A stretch of 46,956 bases of DNA. It comes from Bacteroidales bacterium UBA1217 (GTDB lineage Bacteria > Bacteroidota > Bacteroidia > Bacteroidales > P3). This document shows, piece after piece, positions 24,358 to 33,100 of the stretch. The translations under genes were made by a program, and so were the position numbers. Positions within the stretch are counted from its first letter, which is position 1. Every line of letters starts with the position of its first letter. A model generated the notes under the pieces. The model did no database searches. It was not told where the DNA came from and saw nothing but the letters and a program-made list of their open reading frames with translations. The DNA lies in assembly GCA_002309335.1 (NCBI GenBank), contig DBXH01000027.1:1-46956 (forward strand). The letters are read 5' to 3'.

Positions 24358-25413
24358 CTATTCTTTGTTTTTGATATGCGATGATAACTCCTTAAGCATG
24401 TTTTCTTCCAGCACTTTCAGCGATGTATTGAAATCGTAAGGTGATGTGGCTCCGCTGGCTTGCGTGTGACCTCCACCGCCGAAATACTTATGTGCGAACA
24501 CGTTGACATCGAAGTCATATTTAGCCCTGAATGAAAGTCTTACTTTTCCATCGGTCTCTTTAACCATTGCTCCGACAATCATTGGTTGCATCATAAGTGT
24601 GTAATTCACAAGTCCTTCTAGATCATTGGCGGTACCGCCAAACTTGGCAAGGTCTTCGGCGTTGATGTATAGGTATGCAAATCCCACTTCGGGGAATATT
24701 TTTAGCCGTTGGGTCAGCAGGAATCCCAGTATCTGCATTTTGGTGATACTGTAGTTGTTAAATGTTCGGTTGTGAACGTCGGCTGCACCAATCGGGTGAC
24801 GCATTAACGCCGCTGCCGCCTCGTAAAGTGACGAATCTTCGTTGGCGTAGGCAAAGCAGCCGGTGTCGGTGTTAAGACCATGAAACAGGCAGCGTGCCGT
24901 CGGCAACGCTATTGAACTGTCACCAATCATCTGAACAAAAAGCCAGTAGAGCAACTCGCAGGTCGATGAAAGGTCGGGAACGGAAATAACGGCGTTGAAG
25001 AGTTCGTGGTTTGGGTTATGGTGATGATCGACAAGCAGTTTTGTGGCTCCGCTTTGTGTCAAAGCTTTGTCTAGTGGCAAAATTCGTTTGCTGTCGTTAA
25101 AGTCAACACCCCAGATGAAGTCGGCTTCGGCAATTCGCTTTTCACAGAGCGCAAGGTTTTCCACGGCGTTGATGATAATGTCAGAATCTGGCAGATAACG
25201 CATCTCGTCGGGGCAGGGGTGGGGTAGCGCAACGGTAATTTGCGGCATTTCGCGCCCCGCAAAAAAAGCCGTCCGCAACCAATGGTAGGCACCCAATGCC
25301 GAACCCACCGCATCGCCGTCAGGGTTCATATGCGACAGGATTACAATGTTTTTGGCCTTGCCGAGATGCACGGCAAAGCGTTCAACAAGTTCGTTATCAA
25401 GAGATAATGCCAT
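24358..25413 (-). CDS. DHH/DHHA1 phosphoesterase, NrnA-like
   Basis: A 351-residue DHH-superfamily enzyme. The Mn-binding motifs are LSHMNPDGDAVGSALG (~28-43), VDFNDSKRI, the DHH signature VDHHHNPNH (~147-155) and GLNTDTGCF. The DHHA1 domain ends with FGGGGHTQASGA. NrnA-type proteins degrade short oligoribonucleotides and dephosphorylate pAp; substrate here is by family. A promoter match lies about 25 bp upstream of its start, so it may head the stretch with the FKBP, adk, obg and PAP2 genes. Confidence 0.92.
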   Translation of the reverse strand: MALSLDNELVERFAVHLGKAKNIVILSHMNPDGDAVGSALGAYHWLRTAFFAGREMPQITVALPHPCPDEMRYLPDSDIIINAVENLALCEKRIAEADFIWGVDFNDSKRILPLDKALTQSGATKLLVDHHHNPNHELFNAVISVPDLSSTCELLYWLFVQMIGDSSIALPTARCLFHGLNTDTGCFAYANEDSSLYEAAAALMRHPIGAADVHNRTFNNYSITKMQILGFLLTQRLKIFPEVGFAYLYINAEDLAKFGGTANDLEGLVNYTLMMQPMIVGAMVKETDGKVRLSFRAKYDFDVNVFAHKYFGGGGHTQASGATSPYDFNTSLKVLEENMLKELSSHIKNKE

Positions 25414-25437
25414 CTTCTAACATTCTACTACAACTTA

Positions 25438-25445
25438 CAAAGATA
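25438..25445 (-). promoter_or_regulatory. Possible -7 element TATCTTTG upstream of the DHH gene
   Basis: TATCTTTG on the minus strand matches TAnnTTTG. The position 19-20 nt further upstream reads TCTG rather than TTTG, so the -33 part is weak. Transcription would begin near 25433, about 20 nt before the DHH start codon. Confidence 0.5.
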
Positions 25446-25522
25446 CACATATTTTTTTGAAAAACAGAGCCTGTTGATAAAATACTAATAACTATCTCCA
25501 AACTACCCCCTAAATTTGAATG

Positions 25523-26683
25523 TTACCAGGCTTGGCCTTTGGAGACCATCCAGGCTTGGGCTTCTTTGTTGCCGAGTTTTGCGGCTTTCTTGTAGCTTGA
25601 AGTTTCGCGGGCGCTGTTGCCCTGCTTGGCGTAGAGTTTGGCGATAAGGCAGTATGTCTCGTGGTCGCGATCGTTGATGGCGACAGCTTTCTGATAGTTA
25701 CGAAGAGCCTTCACATAGTCGCCTTTGTCGGTATAGACCTGTCCGAGGCATTTGTAGGCGTCGGTGTTCTTTGGATTGATGCGGGCGGCCTTCTGATGAT
25801 AGGCTACCGCTTCGTCGTAGTTGCCTTTTTGTCCATAGATTGCGCCGAGACGGTTGTAGGCGGGAATATAGGTGCTGTCGAGGTCGAGGATAGCCTCGTA
25901 ACATTGGATAGCCTTCTTGTCGTCGCCGCGCTGTATGTAAGCGATGCCGAGATAATAGAGTAGTTTAATAGATTTGTTGTCGCGCTGCAGACCTTTGCGC
26001 AGATGGGCTATGGCGGTCTCGTAATTGTTTTTCTGTGTGTACATTACACCGAGGTTGTAGTAGGCGTCGACGTTGTCGGGGTCGTTGGCGAGTGTTTTGC
26101 GGAACTGGGTGAGGGCGTCGTTGTCGTTGCCCCGATTGTAGTAGATGACGCCGAGCGTGTTTGTTGCGCGCGGCGACTTGGGGTCTTTTTCAAGAGCCTT
26201 CTTGACCCAACCGATTGCGTTGGTGAAATTCTTTTTATAGTTGTTTATGAGCGCCATGCTGCAATAAGCAGAGGCGCTTTCTGGGTTGAGCTCGATGGCG
26301 CGTTCCGTAAGTTCCTTCAGTTTTTCAACGCCGACAAAGAGGCCGCAGCGGTTGCCTTCATAGTCGTTGTTTTCGATTACACAAAAGACAAAATGCTCGT
26401 ATGCATCTGCGAGGGTGTCGTTGAGTGTAATGGCTTGATAGAGTGATACAACAGCCTCGTCGAGATGAGAGCGTTTTTCCTGCAGTTTGCCGAGCAGCAG
26501 CAAGGGAGTAGCATTGTCGGGCTCGGCGGTGACAGCCTGTTCGTAATAGCCTTGTGCACGGTCGAGAAGACCGAGTTTTTCAGCATTTAAGCCTTTGGCG
26601 ATGTTGTCGTTGCCTTGACAATAGACGATGCAGTTTAATGTAAGTGCCAGCGCAAATAAAAGTATTGTTTTCTTCATAATCAA
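25523..26683 (-). CDS. Secreted tetratricopeptide-repeat protein
   Basis: A 386-residue protein with a signal peptide (KKTILLFALALTLNCIVYCQ) and about ten TPR units across the rest, e.g. AYYNLGVMYTQKNNYETAI, LLYYLGIAYIQRGDDKKAI, AYNRLGAIYGQKGNYDEAV, AYKCLGQVYTDKGDYVKAL. TPR superhelices bind partner proteins; the partner here is unknown. A second ATG two codons in (at 26677) gives a more usual signal-peptide start, MKKTILLF. It ends with SKGQAW. It sits between recG and the DHH gene. Confidence 0.88.
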   Translation of the reverse strand: MIMKKTILLFALALTLNCIVYCQGNDNIAKGLNAEKLGLLDRAQGYYEQAVTAEPDNATPLLLLGKLQEKRSHLDEAVVSLYQAITLNDTLADAYEHFVFCVIENNDYEGNRCGLFVGVEKLKELTERAIELNPESASAYCSMALINNYKKNFTNAIGWVKKALEKDPKSPRATNTLGVIYYNRGNDNDALTQFRKTLANDPDNVDAYYNLGVMYTQKNNYETAIAHLRKGLQRDNKSIKLLYYLGIAYIQRGDDKKAIQCYEAILDLDSTYIPAYNRLGAIYGQKGNYDEAVAYHQKAARINPKNTDAYKCLGQVYTDKGDYVKALRNYQKAVAINDRDHETYCLIAKLYAKQGNSARETSSYKKAAKLGNKEAQAWMVSKGQAW

Positions 26684-26720
26684 TTAATATTACAATCACT
26701 AATCACCTATCACAATTCAT

Positions 26721-28814
26721 TTAACTTATTTTACCCCAGGCAAGGGCGCGTTTGTTTTTTTGGATATATAGTTTCAGACAGGCGTTTTCGGCTGTTTCAA
26801 GCCGTGGGTCGCGGTCGAGGATTTCCTGCACACATTCGCGGGCGGCGCGAACAATAGGCTCGTCATTGACGATGTCGGCGAGTTTGAGTTGCAGAATGCC
26901 GCTCTGCTGCAAACCTTGTAGGTCGCCGGGACCGCGCAGTTTGAGGTCGGCTTCGGCTATGCGGAAGCCGTCGGTCGACTGCACCATAATATTGATACGT
27001 TCGCGACCAGAGTTGGATAACTTGTTGCCAGTCATAAGGATGCAGTAGGACTGTTCTGCTCCGCGACCCACACGACCACGCAGCTGATGTAGTTGTGAGA
27101 GTCCGAAACGCTCAGCATTTTCGATAATCATAACTGAGGCGTTGGGAACATCCACGCCCACCTCGATAACGGTGGTGCTGACCATAATTTGCGTCTCGCC
27201 GCGTTTGAATCTACCCATCTCATATTCCTTAGCCTCGCTGTCCATACGTCCGTGGACGATACTAATCTGATATTGAGGTAGCGGGAATTCGCGCACAATA
27301 CTTTCGTAGCCGTCCATAAGGTCTTTGAGATCCATAGTTTCGGATTCCTCTATAAGAGGATAAACGATATAAATCTGCCGCCCTTTGGCTATCTCGTTGC
27401 GGATGAAACCGAATACCTTTAACCGTTGAGAGTCAGTACTATGAATTGTTTTTACGGCTTTGCGTCCCGGAGGCAGTTCGTCGATGATAGAGCAGTCGAG
27501 GTCGCCATAGAGGGTCATTGCAAGAGTGCGCGGAATAGGTGTGGCGGTCATAACGAGAACGTGGGGCGGTTGTACGCTTTTTGTCCATAATTTGGATCGT
27601 TGCTCCACACCGAAGCGATGCTGTTCGTCGATGACCACAAATCCGAGATTGCGGAATATTACATCATTTTCTATTACAGCGTGTGTGCCTATAAGAATGT
27701 CAATTTCACCGTCTTGAAGACGTTGTTTGATTTTCTTTTTGGCAGAATTCTTGAGTGCGCCAGTAAGCAGTTCGACAGTAACGCCGATACCTTCGAGCAT
27801 TTTACTGATATTGGCATAGTGTTGGTTGGCAAGGATTTCGGTTGGTGCCATCATGCAAGCCTGGCAGCCGTTGTCGATGGCTATGAGCATACAAAGTAGA
27901 GCCACAAGGGTTTTGCCGCTGCCTACGTCGCCTTGCAGCAGGCGGTTCATCTGATGGCCGCTCTTCATATCGGCGCGAATCTCTTTCACTACACGTTTCT
28001 GAGCCCCTGTGAGTTCGAAAGTCAGTTTTTCTTTGTAGAAACGATTAAAATGCTCGCCCACCACAGAGAACATATATCCGTTGGAGCGCATCTGGCGGTC
28101 GTGCTTGGCGTATTGATAATCAAGTTGCAGGAAGAATAGCTCCTCGAATTTCATACGTTGTATCGACAGGGCGATATCGTGCGGTTTGACGGGATAGTGT
28201 ATCACCTCGATTGCGTTGGCGCGATCGGGGAGCTTGTATTTTGAGATGATGCTTTGCGGCAAGGTTTCAGGAATACGTCCTTCGGCCAGACGCAGCAGTT
28301 GTTCGGTAAGTTTGGCTATGCCTTTGGTGTGCAGGCCTTTGGCTTTAAGCTTTTCGGTCGACGAATAGATAGGGATGTATTTGCGGCTGAAGGCAGTCTC
28401 ATTGTCGGCACGCTCCAGGTCGGGATGCGCAATGTTGATGTGGCCGTTGTACACCGTTGGTTTGCCCATCACAATGTATTCGGTGTCAGGCTTAAGCGAT
28501 TCACGAATCCACTTTATTCCTTGAAACCATACAAGTTCAATCTGCCCTGTGGCGTCGCGCAGCAACGCCGTCAGCCTTAACGACTTGCCATTGCCGACGG
28601 TGTGCATATCGTATATAGTGCCTTGCAACACCACATAAGGCTCGTCGATGTTGAGGTTGCGGATGGTGGTGCGTTGCGAGCGGTCGACATAACGATAGGG
28701 AAAGTATTCCAGCAGGTCACCGTAGGTAAAGATATTAAGCTCGCGTTGCAGCAGCGCCGCGCGTGTCGGACCTACGCCTTTTAGGAATTCTATCGGTGTG
28801 TCGACAAAAAGCAT
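26721..28814 (-). CDS. recG: ATP-dependent DNA helicase RecG
   Basis: A 697-residue RecG, which remodels stalled forks and Holliday junctions. The N-terminal wedge/OB domain (~1-230) begins DTPIEFLKGVGPTRAALL. The helicase core has Walker A LLQGDVGSGKTLVAL (~290), MMAPTEILANQHY, VVIDEQHRFGVEQR, VMTATPIPRTLAM, STTVIEVGVDVPNA and the motif VI HQLRGRVGRGAEQSYC. Length is typical. It lies 8 bp downstream of coaD. Confidence 0.98.
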   Translation of the reverse strand: MLFVDTPIEFLKGVGPTRAALLQRELNIFTYGDLLEYFPYRYVDRSQRTTIRNLNIDEPYVVLQGTIYDMHTVGNGKSLRLTALLRDATGQIELVWFQGIKWIRESLKPDTEYIVMGKPTVYNGHINIAHPDLERADNETAFSRKYIPIYSSTEKLKAKGLHTKGIAKLTEQLLRLAEGRIPETLPQSIISKYKLPDRANAIEVIHYPVKPHDIALSIQRMKFEELFFLQLDYQYAKHDRQMRSNGYMFSVVGEHFNRFYKEKLTFELTGAQKRVVKEIRADMKSGHQMNRLLQGDVGSGKTLVALLCMLIAIDNGCQACMMAPTEILANQHYANISKMLEGIGVTVELLTGALKNSAKKKIKQRLQDGEIDILIGTHAVIENDVIFRNLGFVVIDEQHRFGVEQRSKLWTKSVQPPHVLVMTATPIPRTLAMTLYGDLDCSIIDELPPGRKAVKTIHSTDSQRLKVFGFIRNEIAKGRQIYIVYPLIEESETMDLKDLMDGYESIVREFPLPQYQISIVHGRMDSEAKEYEMGRFKRGETQIMVSTTVIEVGVDVPNASVMIIENAERFGLSQLHQLRGRVGRGAEQSYCILMTGNKLSNSGRERINIMVQSTDGFRIAEADLKLRGPGDLQGLQQSGILQLKLADIVNDEPIVRAARECVQEILDRDPRLETAENACLKLYIQKNKRALAWGKIS

Positions 28815-28822
28815 CTCTTTCC

Positions 28823-29266
28823 TTATACAATATATTTATTAATGTCTTTGCCGAATGCGGCGAGTTCGCGGACCATAGAAGAACTGATGGTTGCGTATTG
28901 CTGGTCGGCAAGCAATATAACTGTTTCGATGTCAGGGGCAATAAGACGGTTGATGTCGGCAATCTTCTGCTCGTAAGCGAAGTCTACGCTGTCGCGCACA
29001 CCACGCAGAATATATCCGGCGCCTTTCTGATGGCAGAAATCGGTGGTGAGACAAGAATAGGTCTCAACTTCCACCTGCTGCATATCGGCAACGGCCTTGC
29101 GGATGCGTTCAACACGCTGGTCGATAGGGTAGAAGCCGGATTTTTCTGTGTTTACTCCTATGGCTACAATTATCTTGTCGAAGAGTGGCGTTGCGCGTTT
29201 CAGCAGAGCCAGATGACCTATTGTCATCGGGTCGAACGAACCTGGAAATATTGCAATACGTGACAT
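28823..29266 (-). CDS. coaD: Phosphopantetheine adenylyltransferase
   Basis: A 147-residue CoaD, which adenylates 4'-phosphopantetheine to dephospho-CoA in coenzyme A synthesis. The nucleotidyltransferase signature GSFDPMTIGHLALLKRA (~9-25) with TxGH-type IGH, the Arg-containing YILRGVRDSVDFAYEQ (~83-98) and the ISSSMVRELAAFG (~125-137) are all in place. It begins 2 bp after the stop of the upstream outer-membrane protein gene and is followed by recG. Confidence 0.96.
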   Translation of the reverse strand: MSRIAIFPGSFDPMTIGHLALLKRATPLFDKIIVAIGVNTEKSGFYPIDQRVERIRKAVADMQQVEVETYSCLTTDFCHQKGAGYILRGVRDSVDFAYEQKIADINRLIAPDIETVILLADQQYATISSSMVRELAAFGKDINKYIV

Positions 29267-29268
29267 TG

Positions 29269-30012
29269 TTATCTTTTTTTCTTTTTATTTTGGTTCTTGT
29301 TTTTGTACTTGTTGTTGTCCTCACCGAATACATAAAGCACTCGCAGCGAGATGGATGAGTTGTAGCAGTTGTTCGACCAGCTCTTAGGTTCGCGGTCGCT
29401 TTCCTTCTCATATCCCCAGAAATTCCAGTTACGTTTGACAGGAAGCAGGGAATGCTGGTAGCGAAAATTAAGCGTCAGCCCGCGCCATACGGGAATGCGG
29501 ATGTCGAAAGCGGCAGCAAGGTCGTTCTTGAGAAACGACATATCCGATGTGTCGGGAAGGAATATCTCGGGCTTGTAAACCAGCAAGCCGTGCGGCTGCT
29601 GTACAAGTCGGCAATATGAAAGTCCGGCGCCAAAGGTTATGCCGCCGTATGGGTCGGTGAAATGTATTGTCAGAGGAATGTCGACATAATTCATCGTGAA
29701 ATGGAAAAGGGCATAGGGCGAACTGGTGTTGTTGTAGACACCCCGCTGCGAGAAGTCGGATTCAATTGAGAGATGCCATAAGTTATTGTCGGTCAAATCT
29801 ATAATAGCACCGACGCCAGCGGTGAATCCCCATTTGTCAAAACCTCGCAGTTCGTCGCCTCTGATTTGCGAAATGGTGGCTCCAGCTACGGGGTAGGCTC
29901 GGATGACCTGGCGGTTGTTGCGCCGCTGTCCATGCGCAGGCAAGGCCAAAAGCAGCGAGAGAATTATCAGAATGGTTGTTTTTGTATGCGACATAATTAT
30001 TGTATGATTCAA
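29269..30012 (-). CDS. Outer-membrane beta-barrel protein (PorT-like domain)
   Basis: A 247-residue protein with a signal peptide ending at AHGQ, followed by alternating strands typical of an OMP_b-brl_2/PorT-like small barrel (FTAGVGAIIDL, IESDFSQRGVY, VDIPLTIHF, GITFGAGLSY, LTLNFRYQHSLLPV, SISLRVLYVF). The C-terminus ends in an odd very basic tail, KNKNQNKKKKR. A second ATG six codons in (29994) begins MSHTKTTILIILSL and is a good alternative start. No function can be given. It is divergent from dnaB with 156 bp between them. Confidence 0.8.
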   Translation of the reverse strand: MNHTIIMSHTKTTILIILSLLLALPAHGQRRNNRQVIRAYPVAGATISQIRGDELRGFDKWGFTAGVGAIIDLTDNNLWHLSIESDFSQRGVYNNTSSPYALFHFTMNYVDIPLTIHFTDPYGGITFGAGLSYCRLVQQPHGLLVYKPEIFLPDTSDMSFLKNDLAAAFDIRIPVWRGLTLNFRYQHSLLPVKRNWNFWGYEKESDREPKSWSNNCYNSSISLRVLYVFGEDNNKYKNKNQNKKKKR

Positions 30013-30156
30013 TATAAAAATTAATGATCAAAAATTAAAACTTAACTCCAAACTATCAGCTTTTCTTTTAATCTTTTAAAGATTGAAACTTTAAAAAAAC
30101 GCAAATGTTGAAAAAAAATTGTTGCATATTATGTTTATTGTTTAAAAAAAATGCAG

Positions 30157-30164
30157 TAATTTTG
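30157..30164 (+). promoter_or_regulatory. -7 promoter element immediately before dnaB (leaderless mRNA predicted)
   Basis: TAATTTTG matches TAnnTTTG and ends 5 nt before the dnaB ATG. If used with normal geometry the first transcribed base would be the A of that ATG or very near it. The -33 half is unclear (only TTG near 30138). The surrounding AAAAAAA..CAGTAATTTTGC is nearly repeated upstream of the DUF3276 gene. Confidence 0.55.
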
Positions 30165-30168
30165 CATT

Positions 30169-31716
30169 ATGGAAATTACAACGAGAAATATCGCAAAGAA
30201 AAAAGAAAGAATTACTTACGAGCAAGCGTTCTCTCTCAACGGCAAGACACCTCCGCAGGCAATCGAACTTGAGGAAGCTGTTTTGGGAGCCTTGATGCTT
30301 GACCAGAACGCACTAAACAATACTATTCAAATGCTCAGGACGGAATATTTCTATCGCCCTGAACATCAGTATATTTTCAGAGCCATTGTTAAACTCTTTG
30401 AGCAATCTAAACCTGTCGACCTGCTTACTGTCACCCAGCAACTTATGAAAGACGGTCAACTCGAGACGGTTGGTGGTGCTATGTATCTTTCCCAGCTTGT
30501 CAACCGCGTGGTTTCGGCGGCTCATATTGAGTTCCACTCTCGAATTTTGTCTGAAAAATACATTCAGCGCGAAATTATACGAGTATGCACCGAAACGCTT
30601 ACCGAGGCTTATGACGATACGACCGATGTGCTTGACTTGCTGGACAAGACGGAGCGGGTGTTGATGGATATCGATGAGAAGAATTTCCATACCGAATATC
30701 ACAATATGCAGGATGTCCTGCATACCGCCTTTGAGCAGATCCAGGCGGCGCAGGAAAGCGATAGCTCCTACAGCGGCATTCCGTCGGGCTTTGTCGAACT
30801 CGACCGTATGACGGCTGGTTTCCAACCCGGCACACTTATCATCCTTGCCGCGCGTCCCGCTATGGGTAAGACGGCTTTTGCGCTCACGATGGCGCGCAAC
30901 ATAGCGGTCGAAATGAAGAAACCTATAGCATTCTTCTCGCTCGAAATGACTGCTGTCGAATTGGTTATGCGACTCATAAGCAGCGAGTCGGGCATCTCCG
31001 GCGACCGCCTTAAGAAGGGTGAAAAACTCCCCGATGTCGAGAAAGCGCAGCTCTATGCCAAATCGCAGGTTCTTACAGAGGCTCCGATTTATATCGACGA
31101 TACTCCGCAGCTTTCCATCTTTGAGCTACGAGCCAAATGCCGTCGTCTGAAACAGCAGCACAAAATAGAGATGGTCTTTATTGACTATCTGCAACTTATG
31201 CAAGCTGGTGGCGAACAGTCGCGCAACGGCAACCGCGAGCAGGAAATCAGCCTCATCTCGCGACAGCTTAAGGCCTTGTCCAAAGAATTGAATGTTCCTG
31301 TCATAGCCCTTTCGCAGCTTTCGCGTGCCGTCGAGACTCGTGGCGGTACAAAGAAACCTCAGCTCTCCGACCTTCGCGAGTCGGGTGCTATTGAGCAGGA
31401 TGCCGATATTGTGATGTTTATCTATCGTCCTGAGTATTACCGTATTTTCGAGGATGATGGTGGCTCCACACTTGGTATGGCCGACATCATCGTTGCCAAG
31501 CATCGTAGTGGTGAAACCGGCGATGTGCGACTGCGTTTTGTGGCTCAGTATGCCAAGTTTGAGAATCGCGAAATTGAGGGCAAATACAATTTGGCGACTG
31601 GACTTCAGCCAAATACCGCCTTCGACAACGGTGGTGCAGTCGAACGTACATACGAATCCAAGATGAACCGCGACATCGACCCCGACGCAAATGCTGAAAA
31701 CGAGGATATGTTTTGA
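30169..31716 (+). CDS. dnaB: Replicative DNA helicase
   Basis: A 515-residue DnaB. The N-terminal domain begins near PPQAIELEEAVLGALMLD (~28-45). The RecA-like C-terminal domain has PSGFVELDRMTAGFQPG, Walker A ARPAMGKTAFAL (~228-239), FFSLEM, MVFIDYLQLM (Walker B, ~335), ALSQLSRAVETR and DLRESGAIEQDADIV. It unwinds DNA ahead of the fork as a hexamer and works with DnaG. No intein or insertion is seen. About 27 residues precede the usual start of the family, which is common in Bacteroidetes. Confidence 0.98.
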   Translation: MEITTRNIAKKKERITYEQAFSLNGKTPPQAIELEEAVLGALMLDQNALNNTIQMLRTEYFYRPEHQYIFRAIVKLFEQSKPVDLLTVTQQLMKDGQLETVGGAMYLSQLVNRVVSAAHIEFHSRILSEKYIQREIIRVCTETLTEAYDDTTDVLDLLDKTERVLMDIDEKNFHTEYHNMQDVLHTAFEQIQAAQESDSSYSGIPSGFVELDRMTAGFQPGTLIILAARPAMGKTAFALTMARNIAVEMKKPIAFFSLEMTAVELVMRLISSESGISGDRLKKGEKLPDVEKAQLYAKSQVLTEAPIYIDDTPQLSIFELRAKCRRLKQQHKIEMVFIDYLQLMQAGGEQSRNGNREQEISLISRQLKALSKELNVPVIALSQLSRAVETRGGTKKPQLSDLRESGAIEQDADIVMFIYRPEYYRIFEDDGGSTLGMADIIVAKHRSGETGDVRLRFVAQYAKFENREIEGKYNLATGLQPNTAFDNGGAVERTYESKMNRDIDPDANAENEDMF

Positions 31717-31783
31717 TTGTCAATGATGTGCTGGAAAACACGAAAAAAGTTGTGGAATTGCATGTGTGATTTTATGCGTATAC

Positions 31784-31827
31784 TTAGAGTTGACTTAGAA
31801 TTGACCTAGAATTGAACCAGAGTTGAT
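31784..31827. repeat. Four 11-bp direct repeats YYAGARTTGAN before the DHS-like gene
   Basis: TTAGAGTTGAC, TTAGAATTGAC, CTAGAATTGAA and CCAGAGTTGAT are contiguous. The unit is the reverse complement of the one at 19051-19083. The array ends ~50 bp before a promoter match. The rest of the 268-bp dnaB-DHS spacer (31717-31984) is AT-rich with no gene. Confidence 0.88.
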
Positions 31828-31876
31828 ATAAGTTGAAAATTGGGGAGGCGTAAAAAAAAGAACTTGTTTTTTTTAT

Positions 31877-31907
31877 TTTGTCATTTATGATAAATTGTGT
31901 AACTTTG
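31877..31907 (+). promoter_or_regulatory. Bacteroidetes-type promoter for the DHS-like gene
   Basis: TTTG (31877-31880), 19 nt, then TAACTTTG (31900-31907): a full consensus match. Transcription should start near 31912 with a leader of about 70 nt that is AT-rich. Confidence 0.75.
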
Positions 31908-31984
31908 CATTTGCTTTGTTATATGAGATAATTATATATATATTTGAAATTCAATAATAAATAATATAAATATTAAACAATAAA

Positions 31985-33022
31985 ATGGAAAAGAAAGACC
32001 TTCTGAAAGAAACCGTACAGCACATTGACATCAAAAAGTACAACTCGACAGAGATTATCGACGCTATGCGCCATATGTCGTTCACCAGTCGCGATACCGC
32101 CCGTGCCGCCGACATCCTGATGAAAATGTGTGCCGAAAAGGAATGCACTAATATTCTGACTATTGCCGGTTCTACTTCAGCAGCCGGATGTATGCAGGTT
32201 TATGTTGATATGGTGCGCAACAAGATGGTCGACGTGGTGGTTTCCACCGGTGCGTCGATTATTGATATGGACCTTTTCGAGGCTCTCGGTTTCAAACATT
32301 ATATCGGTACCAAGGAGAATGTCATTCCCGACACTAAGTTGCGTGAGCTTTACATCGACCGCATCTATGACACCTTTATCGACGAAGAGGAACTGCAGGC
32401 TTGCGACAACGCCACTTTCGAACTGGCCAATATGCTGGAGGCCCGTCCTTACAGTTCGCGTGAGTTTATCTATGAACTTGGCAAATGGCTGCATAACGGC
32501 CGTGCCGTGAAGAAAGACAGCTTGATTCAGACTTGCTACGAGTGCGGTGTGCCTATTTTCGTTCCCGCATTCTCCGACTGTTCGGCAGGTTTCGGTATCG
32601 GCAAGCACCAGTGGGAGCGCGCCAAGGAGGGCAAGCCCTATCTGAGCATCGACTCTGTGTGCGATTTCATCGAGCTGACCAAGATCAAGATGGCCTGCCC
32701 CGAGACGGGTCTGTTTATGGTGGGCGGCGGTACTCCGAAGAACTTTGCACAAGACACCGTTGTCTGCGCCGAGATTCTCGGTCACGAGGTTCCGATGCAC
32801 AAATATGCCATCCAGATTACCGTTGCTGACGTGCGCGACGGCGCCTGCTCGTCGTCAACTCTGCTCGAAGCCGGTAGTTGGGGCAAGGTTAGCGAGGAAC
32901 TGCAGCAGATGGTCTATGCTGAAGGCACCACGGTTATCCCGATGATAGCTTCGTATGTATATCACAATGGTCCGTGGCGTGAACGCGAGTACAAAAACTG
33001 GCAGAAAATATTTGAGAAATAA
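31985..33022 (+). CDS. Deoxyhypusine synthase-like protein
   Basis: A 345-residue member of the deoxyhypusine synthase (DHS) superfamily. Features are ILTIAGSTSAAGCMQVYVDMV (NAD-binding region), VVVSTGASIIDMD, VPIFVPAFSDCSAGFGIG, LFMVGGGTPKNFAQDTV and, near the C-terminus, LEAGSWGKVSEE, whose SWGK lysine matches the catalytic Lys of eukaryotic and archaeal DHS. Bacteria lack eIF5A, so bacterial homologues are thought to transfer the aminobutyl group to small amines (homospermidine-like synthesis); that is family-level inference. It has its own promoter and is followed by a cysteine-desulfidase-family gene. Confidence 0.88.
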   Translation: MEKKDLLKETVQHIDIKKYNSTEIIDAMRHMSFTSRDTARAADILMKMCAEKECTNILTIAGSTSAAGCMQVYVDMVRNKMVDVVVSTGASIIDMDLFEALGFKHYIGTKENVIPDTKLRELYIDRIYDTFIDEEELQACDNATFELANMLEARPYSSREFIYELGKWLHNGRAVKKDSLIQTCYECGVPIFVPAFSDCSAGFGIGKHQWERAKEGKPYLSIDSVCDFIELTKIKMACPETGLFMVGGGTPKNFAQDTVVCAEILGHEVPMHKYAIQITVADVRDGACSSSTLLEAGSWGKVSEELQQMVYAEGTTVIPMIASYVYHNGPWREREYKNWQKIFEK

Positions 33023-33034
33023 AATCTGATGTCG

Positions 33035-33051
33035 TTACCGGCGATCGGTAA
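33035..33051. terminator. Weak hairpin after the DHS-like gene
   Basis: TTACCG-gcgat-CGGTAA forms a 6-bp stem followed by only TTTG. It may slow RNA polymerase or protect the 3' end, but it is a poor terminator. Confidence 0.3.
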
Positions 33052-33100
33052 TTTGACTGCAATTCATAATTCTTAATTCCCAAATTCCTAATTGAACAAT

